A stretch of DNA of 64,000 nucleotides from Molossus alvarezi (GCA_037176705.1 CM073885.1:165096290-165160289); one strand, 5' to 3'. Shown: positions 23,781 through 35,817, counted from the stretch's first letter. Numbers and translations: made by a program. The notes: generated by a model not told the origin, from the sequence alone.

Positions 23781-24261
23781 AACATACGAGATGTGAAGGA
23801 GAACGTTCTGATATCTCACGCACTGAAAAGTTTCACTTATTTGTATGAGAACGTTCTGTGGAATACTGATGTCCAGTAGATGTTCAGGAGTCAGAATTCT
23901 GGGCTAATCTCCAAGGAACGCTGCCTTTGGTGCCCCCGGGGCTGCCTCCTTCAGGGCAGCCCCCCCCACCCCCGCTGGCCCTTGTCCACAGTCTATGAGG
24001 CTGCACCCCAACGGCATTGGTTCCCTCGCTGCATTACTCCCTCCCATCCTATCCTTCATCCGGTTTTGTGGGTTTCTTGAGTTCTCAGCCACATTGCCCC
24101 CACACGGGCAGAACTGCTGCCATGCCTCTCACCTGGGCTGCAGCAACCCTCACTGAGTCTCCACAGTTGCCCTTACCTCCCTTCAATTTATTCTGGAAAC
24201 CAGTGCCTTTTAAAGTGTTCATCTGAGCAATCGACTTCCTTGCTCTCACCCTTGATAGACC

Positions 24262-26545
24262 TGGTGCTGCTCTCCTGGCCCTGGCTCCCCTGGTCCTGGC
24301 TCTCCTGGTCCTGGCTCCCCTGGCCCTGGCTCCCCTGGCCCTGGCTCTCCTGGTCCTGGCTCCCCTGGAACTGGCTCCCCTGGTCCTGGCTCTCCTGGTC
24401 CTGGCTCCCCTGGCCCTGGCTCCCCTGGCCCTGGCTCTCCTGGCCCTGGCTCCCCTGGTCCTTTCTCTCCTGGTCCTGGCTCCGCTGGCCCTGGCTCCCC
24501 TGGTCCTGGTTCTCCTGGCCCTGGCTCTCCTGGCCCTGGCTCCCCTGGTCCTGGCTCCCCTGGTCCTGGATCTCCTGGTGCTGCTCTCCTGATCCTGGCT
24601 CTCCTGGCCCTGGCTCTCCTGGTGCTGCTCTCCTGGTCCTGGCTCTCCTGGTCCTGGCTCTCCTGGTCCTGGCTCTCCTGGCCCTGGCTCCCCTGGCCCT
24701 GGCTCCCCTGGTCCTGGCTCCCCTGGTACTGGCTCCCCTGGTCCTGGCTCCCCTGGTCCTGGCTCTCCTGGTCCTGGCTCTCCTGGTCTTGGCTCCCCTG
24801 GTCCTGGCTCCCCTGGTCCTTTCTCTCCTGGTCCTGGCTCCCCTGGCCCTGGCTCCCCTGGTCCTGGCTCTCCTGGCCCTGGCTCCCCTGGTCCTTTCTC
24901 TCCTGGTCCTGGCTCCCCTGGCCCTGGCTCTCCTGGTCCTGGTTCTCCTGGCCCTGGCTCTCCTGGCCCTGGCTCTCCTGGCCCTGGCTCCCCTGGCCCT
25001 GGCTCCCCTGGTCCTGGCTCTCCTGGCCCTGGCTCCCCTGGTCCTTTCTCTCCTGGTCCTGGCTCCCCTGGCCCTGGCTCTCCTGGTCCTGGTTCTCCTG
25101 GCCCTGGCTCTCCTGGCCCTGGCTCTCCTGGCCCTGGCTCCCCTGGTCCTGGCTCTCCTAGTCCTGGTTCTCCTGGCCCTGGCTCTCCTGGCCCTGGCTC
25201 CCCTGGTCCTGGCTCCCCTGGTCCTGGCTCTCCTGGTCCTGGCTCTCCTGGCGCTGCTCTCCGGGTCCTGGCTCTCCTGGCCCTGGCACTCCTGGTGCTG
25301 CTCTCCTGGTGCTGCTCTCCTGGTCCTGGCTCTCCTGGCCCTGGCTCCCCTGGCCCTGGCTCCCCTGGTCCTGGCTCTCCTGGTCCTGGCTCCCCTGGTC
25401 CTGGCTCCCCTGGTCCTGGCTCCCCTGGTCCTTTCTCTCCTGGTTCTGGCTCCCCTGGCCCTGGCTCTCCTGGTCCTGGCTCTCCTGGTCCTGGCTCCCC
25501 TGGTCCTTTCTCTCCTGGCCCTGGTTCTCCTGGCGCTGCTCTCCTGGCCCTGGCTCCCCTGGTCCTGGCTCCCCTGGTCCTGGCTCTCCTGGTCCTGGTT
25601 CTTCTGGCCCTGGCTCCCCTGGTCCTGGCTCTCCTGGCCCTGGCTCCCCTGATCCTTTCTCTCCTGGTCCTGGCTCCCCTGGTCCTTTCTCTCCTGGCCC
25701 TGGCTCTCCTGGCGCTGCTCTCCTGGCCCTGGCTCCCCTGGTCCTGGCTCCCCTGGTCCTTTCTCTCCTGGTCCTGGCTCCCCTGGCCCTGGCTCCCCTG
25801 GTCCTGGCTCTCCTGGCCCTGGCTCCCCTGATCCTTTCTCTCCTGGTCCTGGCTCTCCTGGTCCTGGTTCTTCTGGCCCTGGCTCCCCTGGTCCTGGCTC
25901 TCCTGGCCCTGGCTCCCCTGATCCTTTCTCTCCTGGTCCTGGCTCCCCTGGTCCTTTCTCTCCTGGCCCTGGCTCTCCTGGCGCTGCTCTCCTGGCCCTG
26001 GCTCCCCTGGTCCTGGCTCCCCTGGTCCTTTCTCTCCTGGTCCTGGCTCCCCTGGCCCTGGCTCCCCTGGTCCTGGCTCTCCTGGCCCTGGCTCCCCTGA
26101 TCCTTTCTCTCCTGGTCCTGGCTCCCCTGGTCCTGGCTCCCCTGGTCCTGGCTCCCCTGGCCCTGGCTCCCCTGGTCCTGGCTCTCCTGGTGCTGCTCTC
26201 CTGGTGCTGCTCTCCTGGTCCTGGCTCTCCTGGCCCTGGCTCTCCTGGCCTTGGCTCTCCTGGCCCTGGCTCTCCTGGCCCTGGCTCTCCTGGCCCTGGC
26301 TCTCCTGGCCCTGGCTCCCCTGGTCCTGGCTCCCCTGGTCCTGGCTCCCCTGGTCCTGGTTCTCCTGGCCCTGGCTCTCCTGATCCTGGCTCTCCTGGCC
26401 CTGGCTTCCCTGGTCCTGGCTCTCCTGGTCCTGGCTCTCCTGGCCCTGGCTCTCCTGGTCCTGGCTCTCCTGGCCCTGGCTCTCCTGGCCCTGCCTCCCC
26501 TGGCCCTGGCTCTCCTGGTCCTGGCTCTCCTGGCCCTGGCTCTCC
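24262..26545. repeat. 15-bp minisatellite, about 150 units, with higher-order repeats
   Basis: The array has consensus GGYCCTGGCTCYCCT on the plus strand. Most units are exactly 15 bp; variants include GGTCCTTTCTCTCCT and a 14-bp form GGYGCTGCTCTCCT that shifts phase by one. Because 15 is a multiple of three, the array reads as GEPGP repeats or Arg/Ala- or Gln/Ser-rich runs on the minus strand, and as Trp-Leu-Pro, Leu-Ala-Pro or Pro-Gly-Ser runs on the plus strand, with frames open for hundreds of codons (a minus-strand frame spans 24085-26571). Units group into larger blocks, for example 179-bp and 269-bp blocks beginning at 25532 and 25711. It lies inside the intron splitting CUB8. Nothing suggests it is translated. 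Confidence 0.97.
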
Positions 26546-26880
26546 GCACGCCCACAGCTCTGCGCCTGCACTTCCCCGCCGCCTGGAAGCTCAGCTCGCC
26601 TGCTGCCCTGGTCTCCTTCAGTTCTGATGAAGATTCTCTCCCTGACCCAACTCCAGTCAGGCTCCTCTGAGCCTTCTCTACTAGGCCTCAGCTTGGCCTA
26701 CAAAAACTGCAGCCTCTCGGCACAAATGATTCCTCTACTCATTCTCCCACTTTGGAAGGCGTAAGCACTACTGTAGGTGTAGGTTCTAACATGAGGTCAC
26801 ACCCCTAGCATGACCCTAGCCCCCTTTAAGTGCCTGCCTGAGAACCTGAGAAAGCTCAAGACTGCCCACACGGCCAACGA

Positions 26881-26966
26881 CCCTTCCCTTCCCTCCCCTT
26901 CCCTTTCCCTTTCCCTTCCCTCCCTCCCTCCCTCCCTCCCTCCCTCCCTCCCTCCCTCCCTCCCTT
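26881..26966. repeat. (CCCTT/CCCT)n low-complexity tract
   Basis: Pyrimidine-only tract of CCCTT then CCCT units, directly abutting the 3' (tail) end of the minus-strand VES at 26967. It probably expanded from the SINE's own pyrimidine-rich tail. Confidence 0.9.
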
Positions 26967-27163
26967 TTTTAGAGAGAGAAGAAGGGAGAGGGAGAGAGAG
27001 ATAGAAACATGGATGATGACAGAGAAACATGGATTTGCCGCTCTCTGTTCGCCCCCACCGGGCATGGAGCCTGAAACCCGGGCGTGTGCCCTGACCAGGA
27101 ACTGAACCGGGACCTCTCCGTTGGTGGGCTGATGCTCGGTCCACTGAGCCACACCGCCGGGCC
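26967..27163 (-). mobile_element. VES SINE
   Basis: TTTTTTAGAGAGAGAAGAAG tail side, CCTGACCAGGAACTGAACCG B-box side and GAGCCACACCGCCGGGCC head, next to the CCCT tract. Confidence 0.9.
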
Positions 27164-27575
27164 GGACCACCTTTCTTCGAGCACCGACAGAGAGGCTTAC
27201 AAGTGTCTCTCGGTCCCTTTGAGATGCGTATCTCCGCCAATTCAGGAGTGCCTTTCTCAGCGATCTGAAAACCATTCCTTGGAAATGTCATCCTCCGAAA
27301 GGACAGGGCCCCTGCCTCCCCGTCTCTGTGAGAGGAAGTTAACTTCCATCATTGCCTGACTCCCAGCGACCAAGCTGGCCCAGTCATGGGTGCTGCCAGG
27401 CCTCTGGAGTTTTCACTCCCACTACTCCGCTGGAGCCCTCGCCCATGCCCCCCAACTCCCTCTTTCCCCCTTTAAAATGTCCAGTCATAATTGTGCAATT
27501 GGAAGTTGAGTTCAGTCCATACCGGGCCCTCTTCTCTATTGCAGTAGCATATTACTGATTAAAATATGTCCTTAC

Positions 27576-27775
27576 ACCGGGCCGGTGTGTCTCAGTGGAC
27601 TGAGCATCATCCCATGGACTGAGAGGTCCCGGTTTGATTCCCAGTCAGGGCACATACCAGTCAGGTTCGATCCCAGTGGGGGGCGTGCAGGAGGCAGTCG
27701 ATCAATGTTTTCCTCTTACATTGAAGTTTCTATCTCTCTCTCCCTTCCTCTCTTTCTGACAAATCAATAAAAAAT
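27576..27775 (+). mobile_element. VES SINE, first of a tandem pair
   Basis: ACCGGGCCGGTGTGTCTCAG head, GTTTGATTCCCAGTCAGGGC B-box side, CAAATCAATAAAAAAT tail. The left TSD AAAATATGTCCTTAC is at 27561-27575; the matching right copy lies only after the second SINE. Confidence 0.9.
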
Positions 27776-28026
27776 AGCCCTGGCCTGTTTTGCTCAGTGG
27801 TTAGAGCATCAGCCCGTGAACCAATGAGTCACGGGTTCGATTCCAGTCAAGGGCACGTACCTTGGTTGCAGTTCATCTCTGGCTCTGGTCGGGTCATACA
27901 GGAGGCAACCAGTCAGTGTGGCTTTATCACATCGATGTTTCTGTTTCTCTCTCTCTCCCCCTCCCTCCCACTATCTGATGATATATAGAAAAGTATCCTC
28001 GGGTGAGGAATAAAAAAAAATAAAAT
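27776..28026 (+). mobile_element. VES SINE, second of a tandem pair
   Basis: GCCCTGGCCTGTTTTGCTCA head and GGGTGAGGAATAAAAAAAAA tail. Followed by AAAATCTGTCCTTAC (28027-28041), the partner TSD of the first SINE. Confidence 0.9.
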
Positions 28027-29969
28027 AAAATCTGTCCTTACCACTGTAACTAGAGTCTGGCTTTATCCTTGACAGTTTTTCAAACACGACTTCCCTGAGT
28101 GTCCTCCATATCTTACTCAGTTATTCTTCCTCAGGACAACACTCGGTCCTCCCCTTTCATGTCTTCAGAGCACCCAGTAATATTCTTGATGCCACTTAAA
28201 ACAGCTTGTAATTAAATTTGTACTGTGCAATAAATTGATTAACCTTGGTCTCCTCTGTGCAGACAGGAAAACTGATGCTCAACCAGTTAAGTTTCCAAAG
28301 CCTACGTGTCTAAAATAGCCACAGAATGAATGGAGAAATGAATGAGCAGTGCATATTTGTGATCGTAACAGCTTGAGGAAGTACCACGGCAAAAACAGAA
28401 CAAACCCTATTTGTGTTTAATTCAGCTTTCCCAGATTTACTCAAATTAAGGACTCTGTATTTGTGAAATATCCATCAATATTTGTGCAGAAGCAGCTATG
28501 GGGTTTCCCCTTAGTATTTTGTGACTTCCCCTTTGTCCAGGCTCCTGAATCACCACGTGGAAAGCAAGCAACTCCCACACTGACCTCGGATGTGGCTGAG
28601 AAATAAACTTGCCTTGTATTGAGCATCTAAGAATTGACAAGCTCTCCGCAACAACAGTTAGCGTTACCTTAACTAACTACAATATCGCAGGGCCTGGTGT
28701 TTCAAAGTCATAGTCGGAAAGTGTTGCTCAGGCTGAAGACTTAGAAAACATGGATGTCGGGTTGAACGATTCAGGAATATTGGTGTTATTCTCATCCATT
28801 CTTTCATTTAAATGCATTCTTTTGTCATTGACAAGAGGGCATGGGCGTGTAATGAACAATGACATAAACCTCTGGTGAACATGGCATCAGCAAGAGGGTT
28901 TGGCAAGAGCCAAGATAACTCTTACAAAGCCTAGTGGGAAGCGCACTGGACGGGAGTCACTGACATACTCAGGAGGACTCGACCCTGACATCATGGACAA
29001 GGAAAAGGCACAGAGAGGTAAGAAAGGACGTCCCGGAAGGCAACAGTGGCCAAGGTGCCAACCAAGGGAAGGTGGGAGAACGTTTAGAATCAGAATTCGA
29101 AAATTTCAAAGTGCATCTGACATTTTCCCATAATGAGATTAAATATAAGAACAGTATCGCCTGACCTTCATGAAACAAAGCATTCACTTCAGCCATACCA
29201 CTGGGAAAATGAGACCTGTTGAAAAAGAACCTTTAGTAGCATTCAAAGGCCTACGCTGAGAGGATGCTACTAAAACATTTATAACCTCCCCGGAGAGGGC
29301 TTTGAAGTGAGGATAAAGTGCTCGCACGGGAGACCTGGGCTACAGACTTGGCCTCACCTGCTGGACCAGGGGCTGACAGGGGCTCCCTACTGAAGTCCCC
29401 AGAGATGGTGGTTGAGTAGGGCTGGGGTGAGCTCTAGGAGCACGTTTTCCTAACAAGATCCCGGGGGATTCTGGAATGCAGCCAGACTCAGTAGCTAGTT
29501 GTAGGGGCTTCATCCTCTAGTACTGCTTCTCCCTCAGGAGGGACTACAGCTGTTTGCAGAGGACACAGAGAAGCCAAAAGAGATTGACCAGGGTGACCAA
29601 GGGGAGGCAATTTCACCATCTAGACACCCCTCAGATGTCTTTTTCTGGAAAAAGCATGATACCTGATAAGTCCTTTCTATGCTCTCCTCTCTCAGAAAGT
29701 AAATAGGGAAGAAAAGCGCTACCCTGGACAAATCCTGGCGAGCAAAGAAATAGTCGTCATTGTAGAAGAGACCAAAACATTTGGAGAGCTGATCGATTTC
29801 CCTCGAGCCGGAATGTCTGCACACATCAGTCCAGACCCCAGGTTTCAGGGAGCCAGACTTCAAAAGGGGATGTGAGCCCATGGAGCAAAGAAAAAAAAAA
29901 TTAACAATGAGAAAATAAAGAGAAGCAATAGGAAAAAAGGAAAGAAAAAAATGTAAATGACAAATTCTT

Positions 29970-30225
29970 TTTTTTTTTTTTTATCTTCACCCAAGGACAT
30001 TTTTCCATTTTTTGTTCAGGTAGAGTGGGAGGGAGAGAGAGGAACAGAGAGAGAGAGAGAAACATCGACATGAAAGGGACACATCAAGTGACTGCCACCT
30101 GCACAACCGACCAGGGCCGGGGACAAACTGCAACCGAGGTACATGCCCTTAGCGGGAACCGAACCCGGGTCTCTCAGGACCGCAGGCCGACGCTCTAACC
30201 GCTGAACCAAACCGGCCAGGGCTAG
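29970..30225 (-). mobile_element. VES SINE
   Basis: TATCTTCACCCAAGGACATT tail side and AACCAAACCGGCCAGGGC head. TSD ATGACAAATTCTT at 29957-29969 and 30226-30238. It differs from the copy at 18418 by few changes, so both come from a closely related source. Confidence 0.95.
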
Positions 30226-30906
30226 ATGACAAATTCTTAAAAAATTAAATTTTGTCCACGAAGTCGGGAATAACTTTTACAATAATAAAAAGGAAAACCT
30301 GTGGGGGAAAAAAAGAATTCAGAAGAAACCCGCGGGGCTACATAGGAGCTTCCTGGCCATTTTTGAGCACACATACAAATGAGCTAAACTGTGGGAAGCA
30401 GCACAGTTAGGGAAAAAGTGCCTGTTCTTTGCAGCTGTCATTAGGGAAAAGCAAGAGAGCAACGTGGACTGGACCTGCAGAGAGCAGCGCCACGGGCAGG
30501 GCAGTAGAAACGTGCCTCGTATGATTTTGAAACAGGAAGAAGAAACACTGAAATACATTGTTTTCAGGGTTAAATGAATTACATCCTGCAGCTCTGAAAC
30601 ATAGTCACTACAGAACTAATTTTGTAATCTTGCTGAATGTGTTTACGAAATGTTTAAGTGTGACAGCAGAATCCGTGCCCAGCTCACGGATGCTGCCTCT
30701 GTCCACACACTGTCTGTGCGCAGAGACGGATCGGTGATCTGGTCGCAGTGCCTGGCGGGGCCCCCACCCCTAAACAGGCCGGATCCATGCCTTTGCTGTC
30801 GGGCTCAACGGGGTGAGCCACCTGCGCTGGTGATTTGTCGACAAGGGAAAATCTAGTTGGTTGTGAGAGCTTGAGGTAAATGGTCATGTAAAGATGTAAA
30901 GCCATG

Positions 30907-31065
30907 CCTGGTGGCTGGGCTGGACGGAACACTGTACTGTGCACCAGAAAGGTTGTGGGTTCCATCCCCAGTCGGGGTGCATAAGGGAGGCAACTGGTGA
31001 TATTTTCCTTCCTCTCTCTCCAAAATAAAAAATATATTCTCGAGTGAGGATAAAAAAAAAAAAAA
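30907..31065 (+). mobile_element. VES-related SINE, shortened
   Basis: TGGTGGCTGGGCTGGACGGA head and GTGAGGATAAAAAAAAAA tail. TSD AAGATGTAAAGCCATG at 30891-30906 and AAGATGTAAAGTCATG at 31066-31081. About 160 bp, with a reduced body. Confidence 0.88.
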
Positions 31066-31439
31066 AAGATGTAAAGTCATGGCTGGGTTGGCCATGTTGA
31101 AACTAAAGCTGTGAGGCTGCAGACCTCCGAGGGAGGTTTGAGGGAGACAGGGATGGCATACACAACACAGGGAGGAGCAAAAGGCAGAGGGGAGAGTCCG
31201 CTGAGCTACCTTTGCTTCTGCCCTCTCTCAGCCTTTTTGTTTATTCTGTGGGTCATGAGGTTTCTTACTTAGCTCAGAGTAACAGTCCTATCACAAACAC
31301 TAATCTCTTCTACATGGTATATATTGTTTGAATGTGTACGTGCAACCAAGAATATAAAACAGAACAAGGAAAAATAGGACTGCCAAAGCTCAGAAGGAAA
31401 AATTATTCAACTTCCAAAGTGTGGGAAAGATTTATTCTG

Positions 31440-31630
31440 GAAACTTAGAGATGAATATAAGAGCCTGGCTTTGCCACCTATGATCTTCATCACCTACAAT
31501 CTTCATGATGGTGGATAACCTGTATTTGCCTCAATTGTTTCACCTGTCAAATGGGTATAATATTTCCTACATTAGATGGTTGCTGTCAATATTACCTACA
31601 AATAATAAATGCTTGATAAAGATCAGCCAT
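31440..31630 (+). mobile_element. MIR
   Basis: Plus-strand MIR motifs: CCTGGCTTTGCCACCTATGA, CAATTGTTTCACCTGTCAAA, GGGTATAATATTTCCTAC and AATAATAAATGCTTGATAAA. Confidence 0.65.
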
Positions 31631-32715
31631 CGTTATTATTACCAAGCTGTTTGAATTGTGCTATTATAAAAGTGTTCAATAATAAATCATTTAAATCAAA
31701 GGAACCTATCATTTTGGAGTACTTGAAACAGGCACCATCTTATTTGACATCTTATCGGTTATTTTTGAAGAAGCAGTAGGCCAATGACCAAAGAATCTAT
31801 ATAAAAGTGAATAATGCTCTACAGACCACAGAATCAGGACTTAGAGAAATCATGAACTTGTGGAATCTCAGGCAAAACAGTCAAATAAAACTTACTAGAC
31901 ATAATATCCTGGGATGGCTATAAAGCCATTATAATTCATGTAAAAATGACCTGGAGAGTATAGGTCTTCATATAGTCCAACATTACAACCCGATCAATGA
32001 TAAACTGACTTAGCCTCAATACCAGACGTATAGAAACAGATGAGATAGCCCCAGCATTCTCGGTCCTGGATAGGTTAGTTGCAGTGTTCCACCCAATCAT
32101 GGGCCACATTTTAAGAGACAATGACATACAAGAGAACATGCAAAGGAGGGTGTCCCATAGGAGCATGCCACTTGAGGACCAGTTAGGAAAATGAAGAATG
32201 AGAATTGAAAAAATGAGGCCAAGACTTAATGATGATTTGCTTGAGAGAACTCAGACATCAAATTCATGGACTTAGATGTCTACATTCGCTCTCTCCCCTA
32301 CATGCCTTTCACACTACAGCCTTGCTCCTGCTTCCCCCACCCCTCAACCACTGCTCTGCACAGAGTCACGCTGGTCTCCAAGGGACATTGCTCAACCCTG
32401 ACCCTTCTTAACCCTTTGGGAGAATCTCACTTACTGATCACTATCATCTTCTATTTCACTCTCTTCCCTCAGCTTCCATAACATAATAACCTCCTAGTTT
32501 TCCTCCTTCCTTTCCTAACCAGCCACATGCTCCCTGTTGACCTTTAATACATGCTCTGGCCTTCCTGTGCAACTCTGTGCTGATTTCTCCCAAATCCATT
32601 ACTTCTGTTGGTATAGTCAGTCACCTAAAAGAAATCGCCTCTTCCACATGGAGACTCAGGCTCAAAGTAAAAATGAAAAAGGGACATCAAGTTGTAAAAT
32701 ACAGGAAGAATTATT

Positions 32716-32960
32716 ATTTTTTTTAATCCTCACCTGAGGATATTTTTCTATTTATCATCAGATAGAGTGGAGGGAGGGAGAGAGGGAGAGAGAGAAAGAG
32801 AAACATGGATGTGTCACATCAACTGGTTGCCTCCCTCATGACCCTGACCAGAGTAGGGGATGAACCGCAACCAAGGTACATGCCCTTGAGTGGAATCGAA
32901 CCCTTGACTCATTGGTCCACAGGCCAATCCTCTAACCGCAGAGCCAAACCAGCCAGGGCT
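32716..32960 (-). mobile_element. VES SINE
   Basis: TTTTTTTTAATCCTCACCTGAGG tail region and GAGCCAAACCAGCCAGGGCT head. Approximate TSD AGGAAGAATTATT (32703-32715) and AGGAAGAGTTCTT (32961-32973). Confidence 0.92.
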
Positions 32961-34353
32961 AGGAAGAGTTCTTAAAGTTGGCTTTCCATATCTGTATGAG
33001 CAATATGGTGTTACTCCTTTAAGCAAATGACCCTTCCTCCCATTGAATATTTTATTTCCAAATCTCAATCACTTCGTTTTGAAGACAAAATAATGAAGGA
33101 TAGATTTGATTCTCAAAGGGCTCTTTACCAACCCACACCTCTCAGCAAAGTTGGGCACTATGTCCAACCAGTACCTAATCGAGTCCTTTTATAGTTTTAG
33201 TTTTATTAATTCAAAACAACTCAATTCTGGCTGCAGTAACAGTCACTCAATTGAGACTTGGCTAAGCCACTTGAAGAAAAACAACAAAAAACCTTTAACT
33301 ACAAGTTAGGAAAATAATGAAAACTAGATTTTGTGTTTGTGGCTTTGCTCTCCTTAAATGGTTATTTGTGCTTTTAGATTTTCCATCACAGACCAGCCAC
33401 TGTAGAGATTGCTCTGGTCTTGCCCCTTGGCTTAAAGAAATGGAAAACATCTCTTCCCTTTGGCAGCAGCACCGTTGCCTGGAAGCCTTTGCTGACCTTC
33501 TGGTTCTCATTCTGTCTGTGCTGCACCAGATAGGTGGCACGCTGCTCACACCCATCAGGAAGGGCCCCTCCTGAGCTGCTCTGCAGTTCTTGGAACAAGT
33601 ATTTTTTATTTGACATTTTACAAACACCCCCCCAAAAACTATCTGATGGGCCTTGTCACCGTTCCATCCTCAAGTAAGTCCAGAAAGCTGGAGTCCAGTC
33701 CCTGGAAAGGTTTCATCTCATTTCCTCCCCACTCTTTCTGCCAAAGTCTCCTTTCAAGTCCAGTGCAAAAGCGTCCTCCTCTATGCAGCTTTCTCCACTG
33801 GACTTGATCAGATCACTGCATGGCACCTTCACATGGTAAACACATGCCGCGCCCTGCAGGGCCATCCATTCTAGTTTGGTTTGTGTTCAACGTGATAGAA
33901 CTGCAGTGACTGTGTAGGGCTACTACCAAAAGGCCAGTGTGGAATTCGGCTCTTTCTCATTAATGAAGAGCTATCATTAGGCTGATGCTAAATCATGTCT
34001 GTGACATTCGATTTAACCTGAGCTCCCTGAACCCCTGTATGATTCCCAACTCTGCAGTCAGTGCTGGGTTATGGAGTTAGGAGGAGACAGCTCCCACCTT
34101 CACAGAGCTCGGAGTCCAGGAGGGCATGTGGACAGTCACAGCTAGTAAAGATTTAATATGATAGACTACTGTGTGTGTGGTATGAAAAGGGGCTTTGAAA
34201 GCAACTTTTCCATTTTTTTCCCTAAAGAATGATCAAGATCTCACCAAGTGAAAAAAAAAGAGGCTACTCCAGGTATAGGAATGAAAGAAACAGACTGTTA
34301 TTAAGCCCATCTAAACACTCGATCAAGGGAAGTGGACTTTAAAGCCATTGTTT

Positions 34354-34439
34354 AGCCCTGGCTGGTTTGGTTCAGTGGTTGGCGTGTTGGCCTGTGGACC
34401 AGAGAGTCCCGGGTTTGGTTCCCGCTAGGGGCACGTACC
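34354..34439 (+). mobile_element. Head-only SINE (tRNA-like part only)
   Basis: AGCCCTGGCTGGTTTGGTTC to GGGGCACGTACC is exactly the VES tRNA-like head. It then passes straight to a few A residues with no SINE body. TSD AAAGCCATTGT at 34341-34351 and 34442-34452. Confidence 0.85.
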
Positions 34440-35582
34440 AAAAAGCCATTGTCAGGTTTGTGATGATAAGTTTGTTTTATGTTGTATTATATTTTCTTCA
34501 AATACTAGTAAATATAACTTTCTAATGGGTAAACACTATGGTTACTATTCCTATAATATTGAACGTTTCTAAGTATAAACCAAGGTTTTCTTTATCCCAT
34601 AAAATTGTCCCTCAAAAACAAGGCAATCCATATATTCAGGACCTCAGAAAGCCTCTCAAAGTACAGGAAGTTCCTCTTATTTGTTTTGAAAAGAAATGTG
34701 CTATTTGGAAAAGATATGTTAACTTCAAACAACCTCAATCAATGGTAGTTTTTTTTTAAAGAATTGGTAAAAAGAGGGTTAAAAAAATTTTACAAGGGTA
34801 AAGTCTTTTTCCTGAGAATATGTCCTCAAAGTTACAAATGCTAGATATTGGAAGTCTTTACAAGAAAGGCTTCTAAAAATCACCAATCACCTTAAACAGA
34901 AACACACTAAATCACTGTCCTGTGGACAGGTAGGGTGGGGGAAATGTCCTACTGTTATCAGAGTTGGAACTTGTCACTTCAGAAAATATTTCTAGTGGAA
35001 ACATCATGTGTAAATTCAAAGGTATTTTATATTAACAATGTAGGTGGATATAAAGATGATGTGTTAGATGACTCAAAAAGTGATTTTACTAATGATGAAA
35101 ACTAGATGTCAAAATATATGTAAATTGTATGAGTAAAATTGCTTCATTTACTGTGAGAGTAGAAATCAGTATTTCTAAATTAATATGATAGTTGATAACT
35201 TTATATTTGAATGTATAATTACATTAATAAAATAAGTAGCTGCCTGACTTTACCATTTATAGCCCTAAAGAGCTGCATAGAAAAGTTAGTAATAAAGCTT
35301 TTGTAAATAAAATATCATAAAAATAGCAGATTACCTCACATTTTGGGTGCCCCAATTTTTAAGCAACTTTTATTGCATAGCATTGTATATGGAAAGTTGA
35401 ATAAGTGTCACTTGTGTTCATTATTAAAACAAACAGAAACTTCTGTTTTTCAAAAAGTTAACTGAAATGAGCATCAATTTAAATAAAAATAAAAATTATG
35501 ATTCCTAGTATCAGGCAGATTAAGTATTAAATGAAGCCATGGCATCCAAACATTTTTCTTATCTCTTGAAAACAACCCACCT

Positions 35583-35817
35583 ACCCTGGCCAATAGAGCA
35601 CCCGCCCTCGGACTGAAGGGTCTCAGGTTTGATTTCCAGTCAAGGACACATACCTGGGTTACAGGTTCGATCCCCAACCCTGGTAGGAGCATGTGTGGGA
35701 GGCAACGAATTGATGTGTCTCTCTCACATCGATGTTTCTCTCTCTCTCCCCTTCCCTCCCTTCCACTTTATTTAAAATTCAATCAAAAAATATCCTCAGG
35801 TGAGGATTAACAACAAC
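35583..35817 (+). mobile_element. VES SINE with a deleted A-box region
   Basis: ACCCTGGCC runs directly into AATAGAGCACCCGCCC, so the GTTTGGCTCAGCGGTT part of the head is missing. Body and GGTGAGGATTAA tail are present. Confidence 0.88.

Noticed and set aside
24262..26545. A CRISPR-like array
   Set aside because: The repeats are contiguous, with no unique spacers, and the genome is mammalian.
24085..26571. An 828-codon minus-strand frame and several plus-strand frames of 140-470 codons as repetitive or collagen-like genes
   Set aside because: They are translations of a 15-bp minisatellite inside a CUBN intron. Many frames are open at once, GEPGP is not the collagen period, and there are no splice or promoter signals.
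29534..29881. A 115-codon minus-strand frame (SREIDQLSKCFGLFYNDDYF) as an extra CUBN exon
   Set aside because: It lacks the CUB cysteine pattern, CUB8a joins CUB8b in phase without it, and the opposite strand is also largely open. It could be checked by RNA-seq, but I see no support.
32229..32720. A pyrimidine-rich stretch as an L2 fragment or small gene
   Set aside because: Vague likeness only; no motif order firm enough to call.
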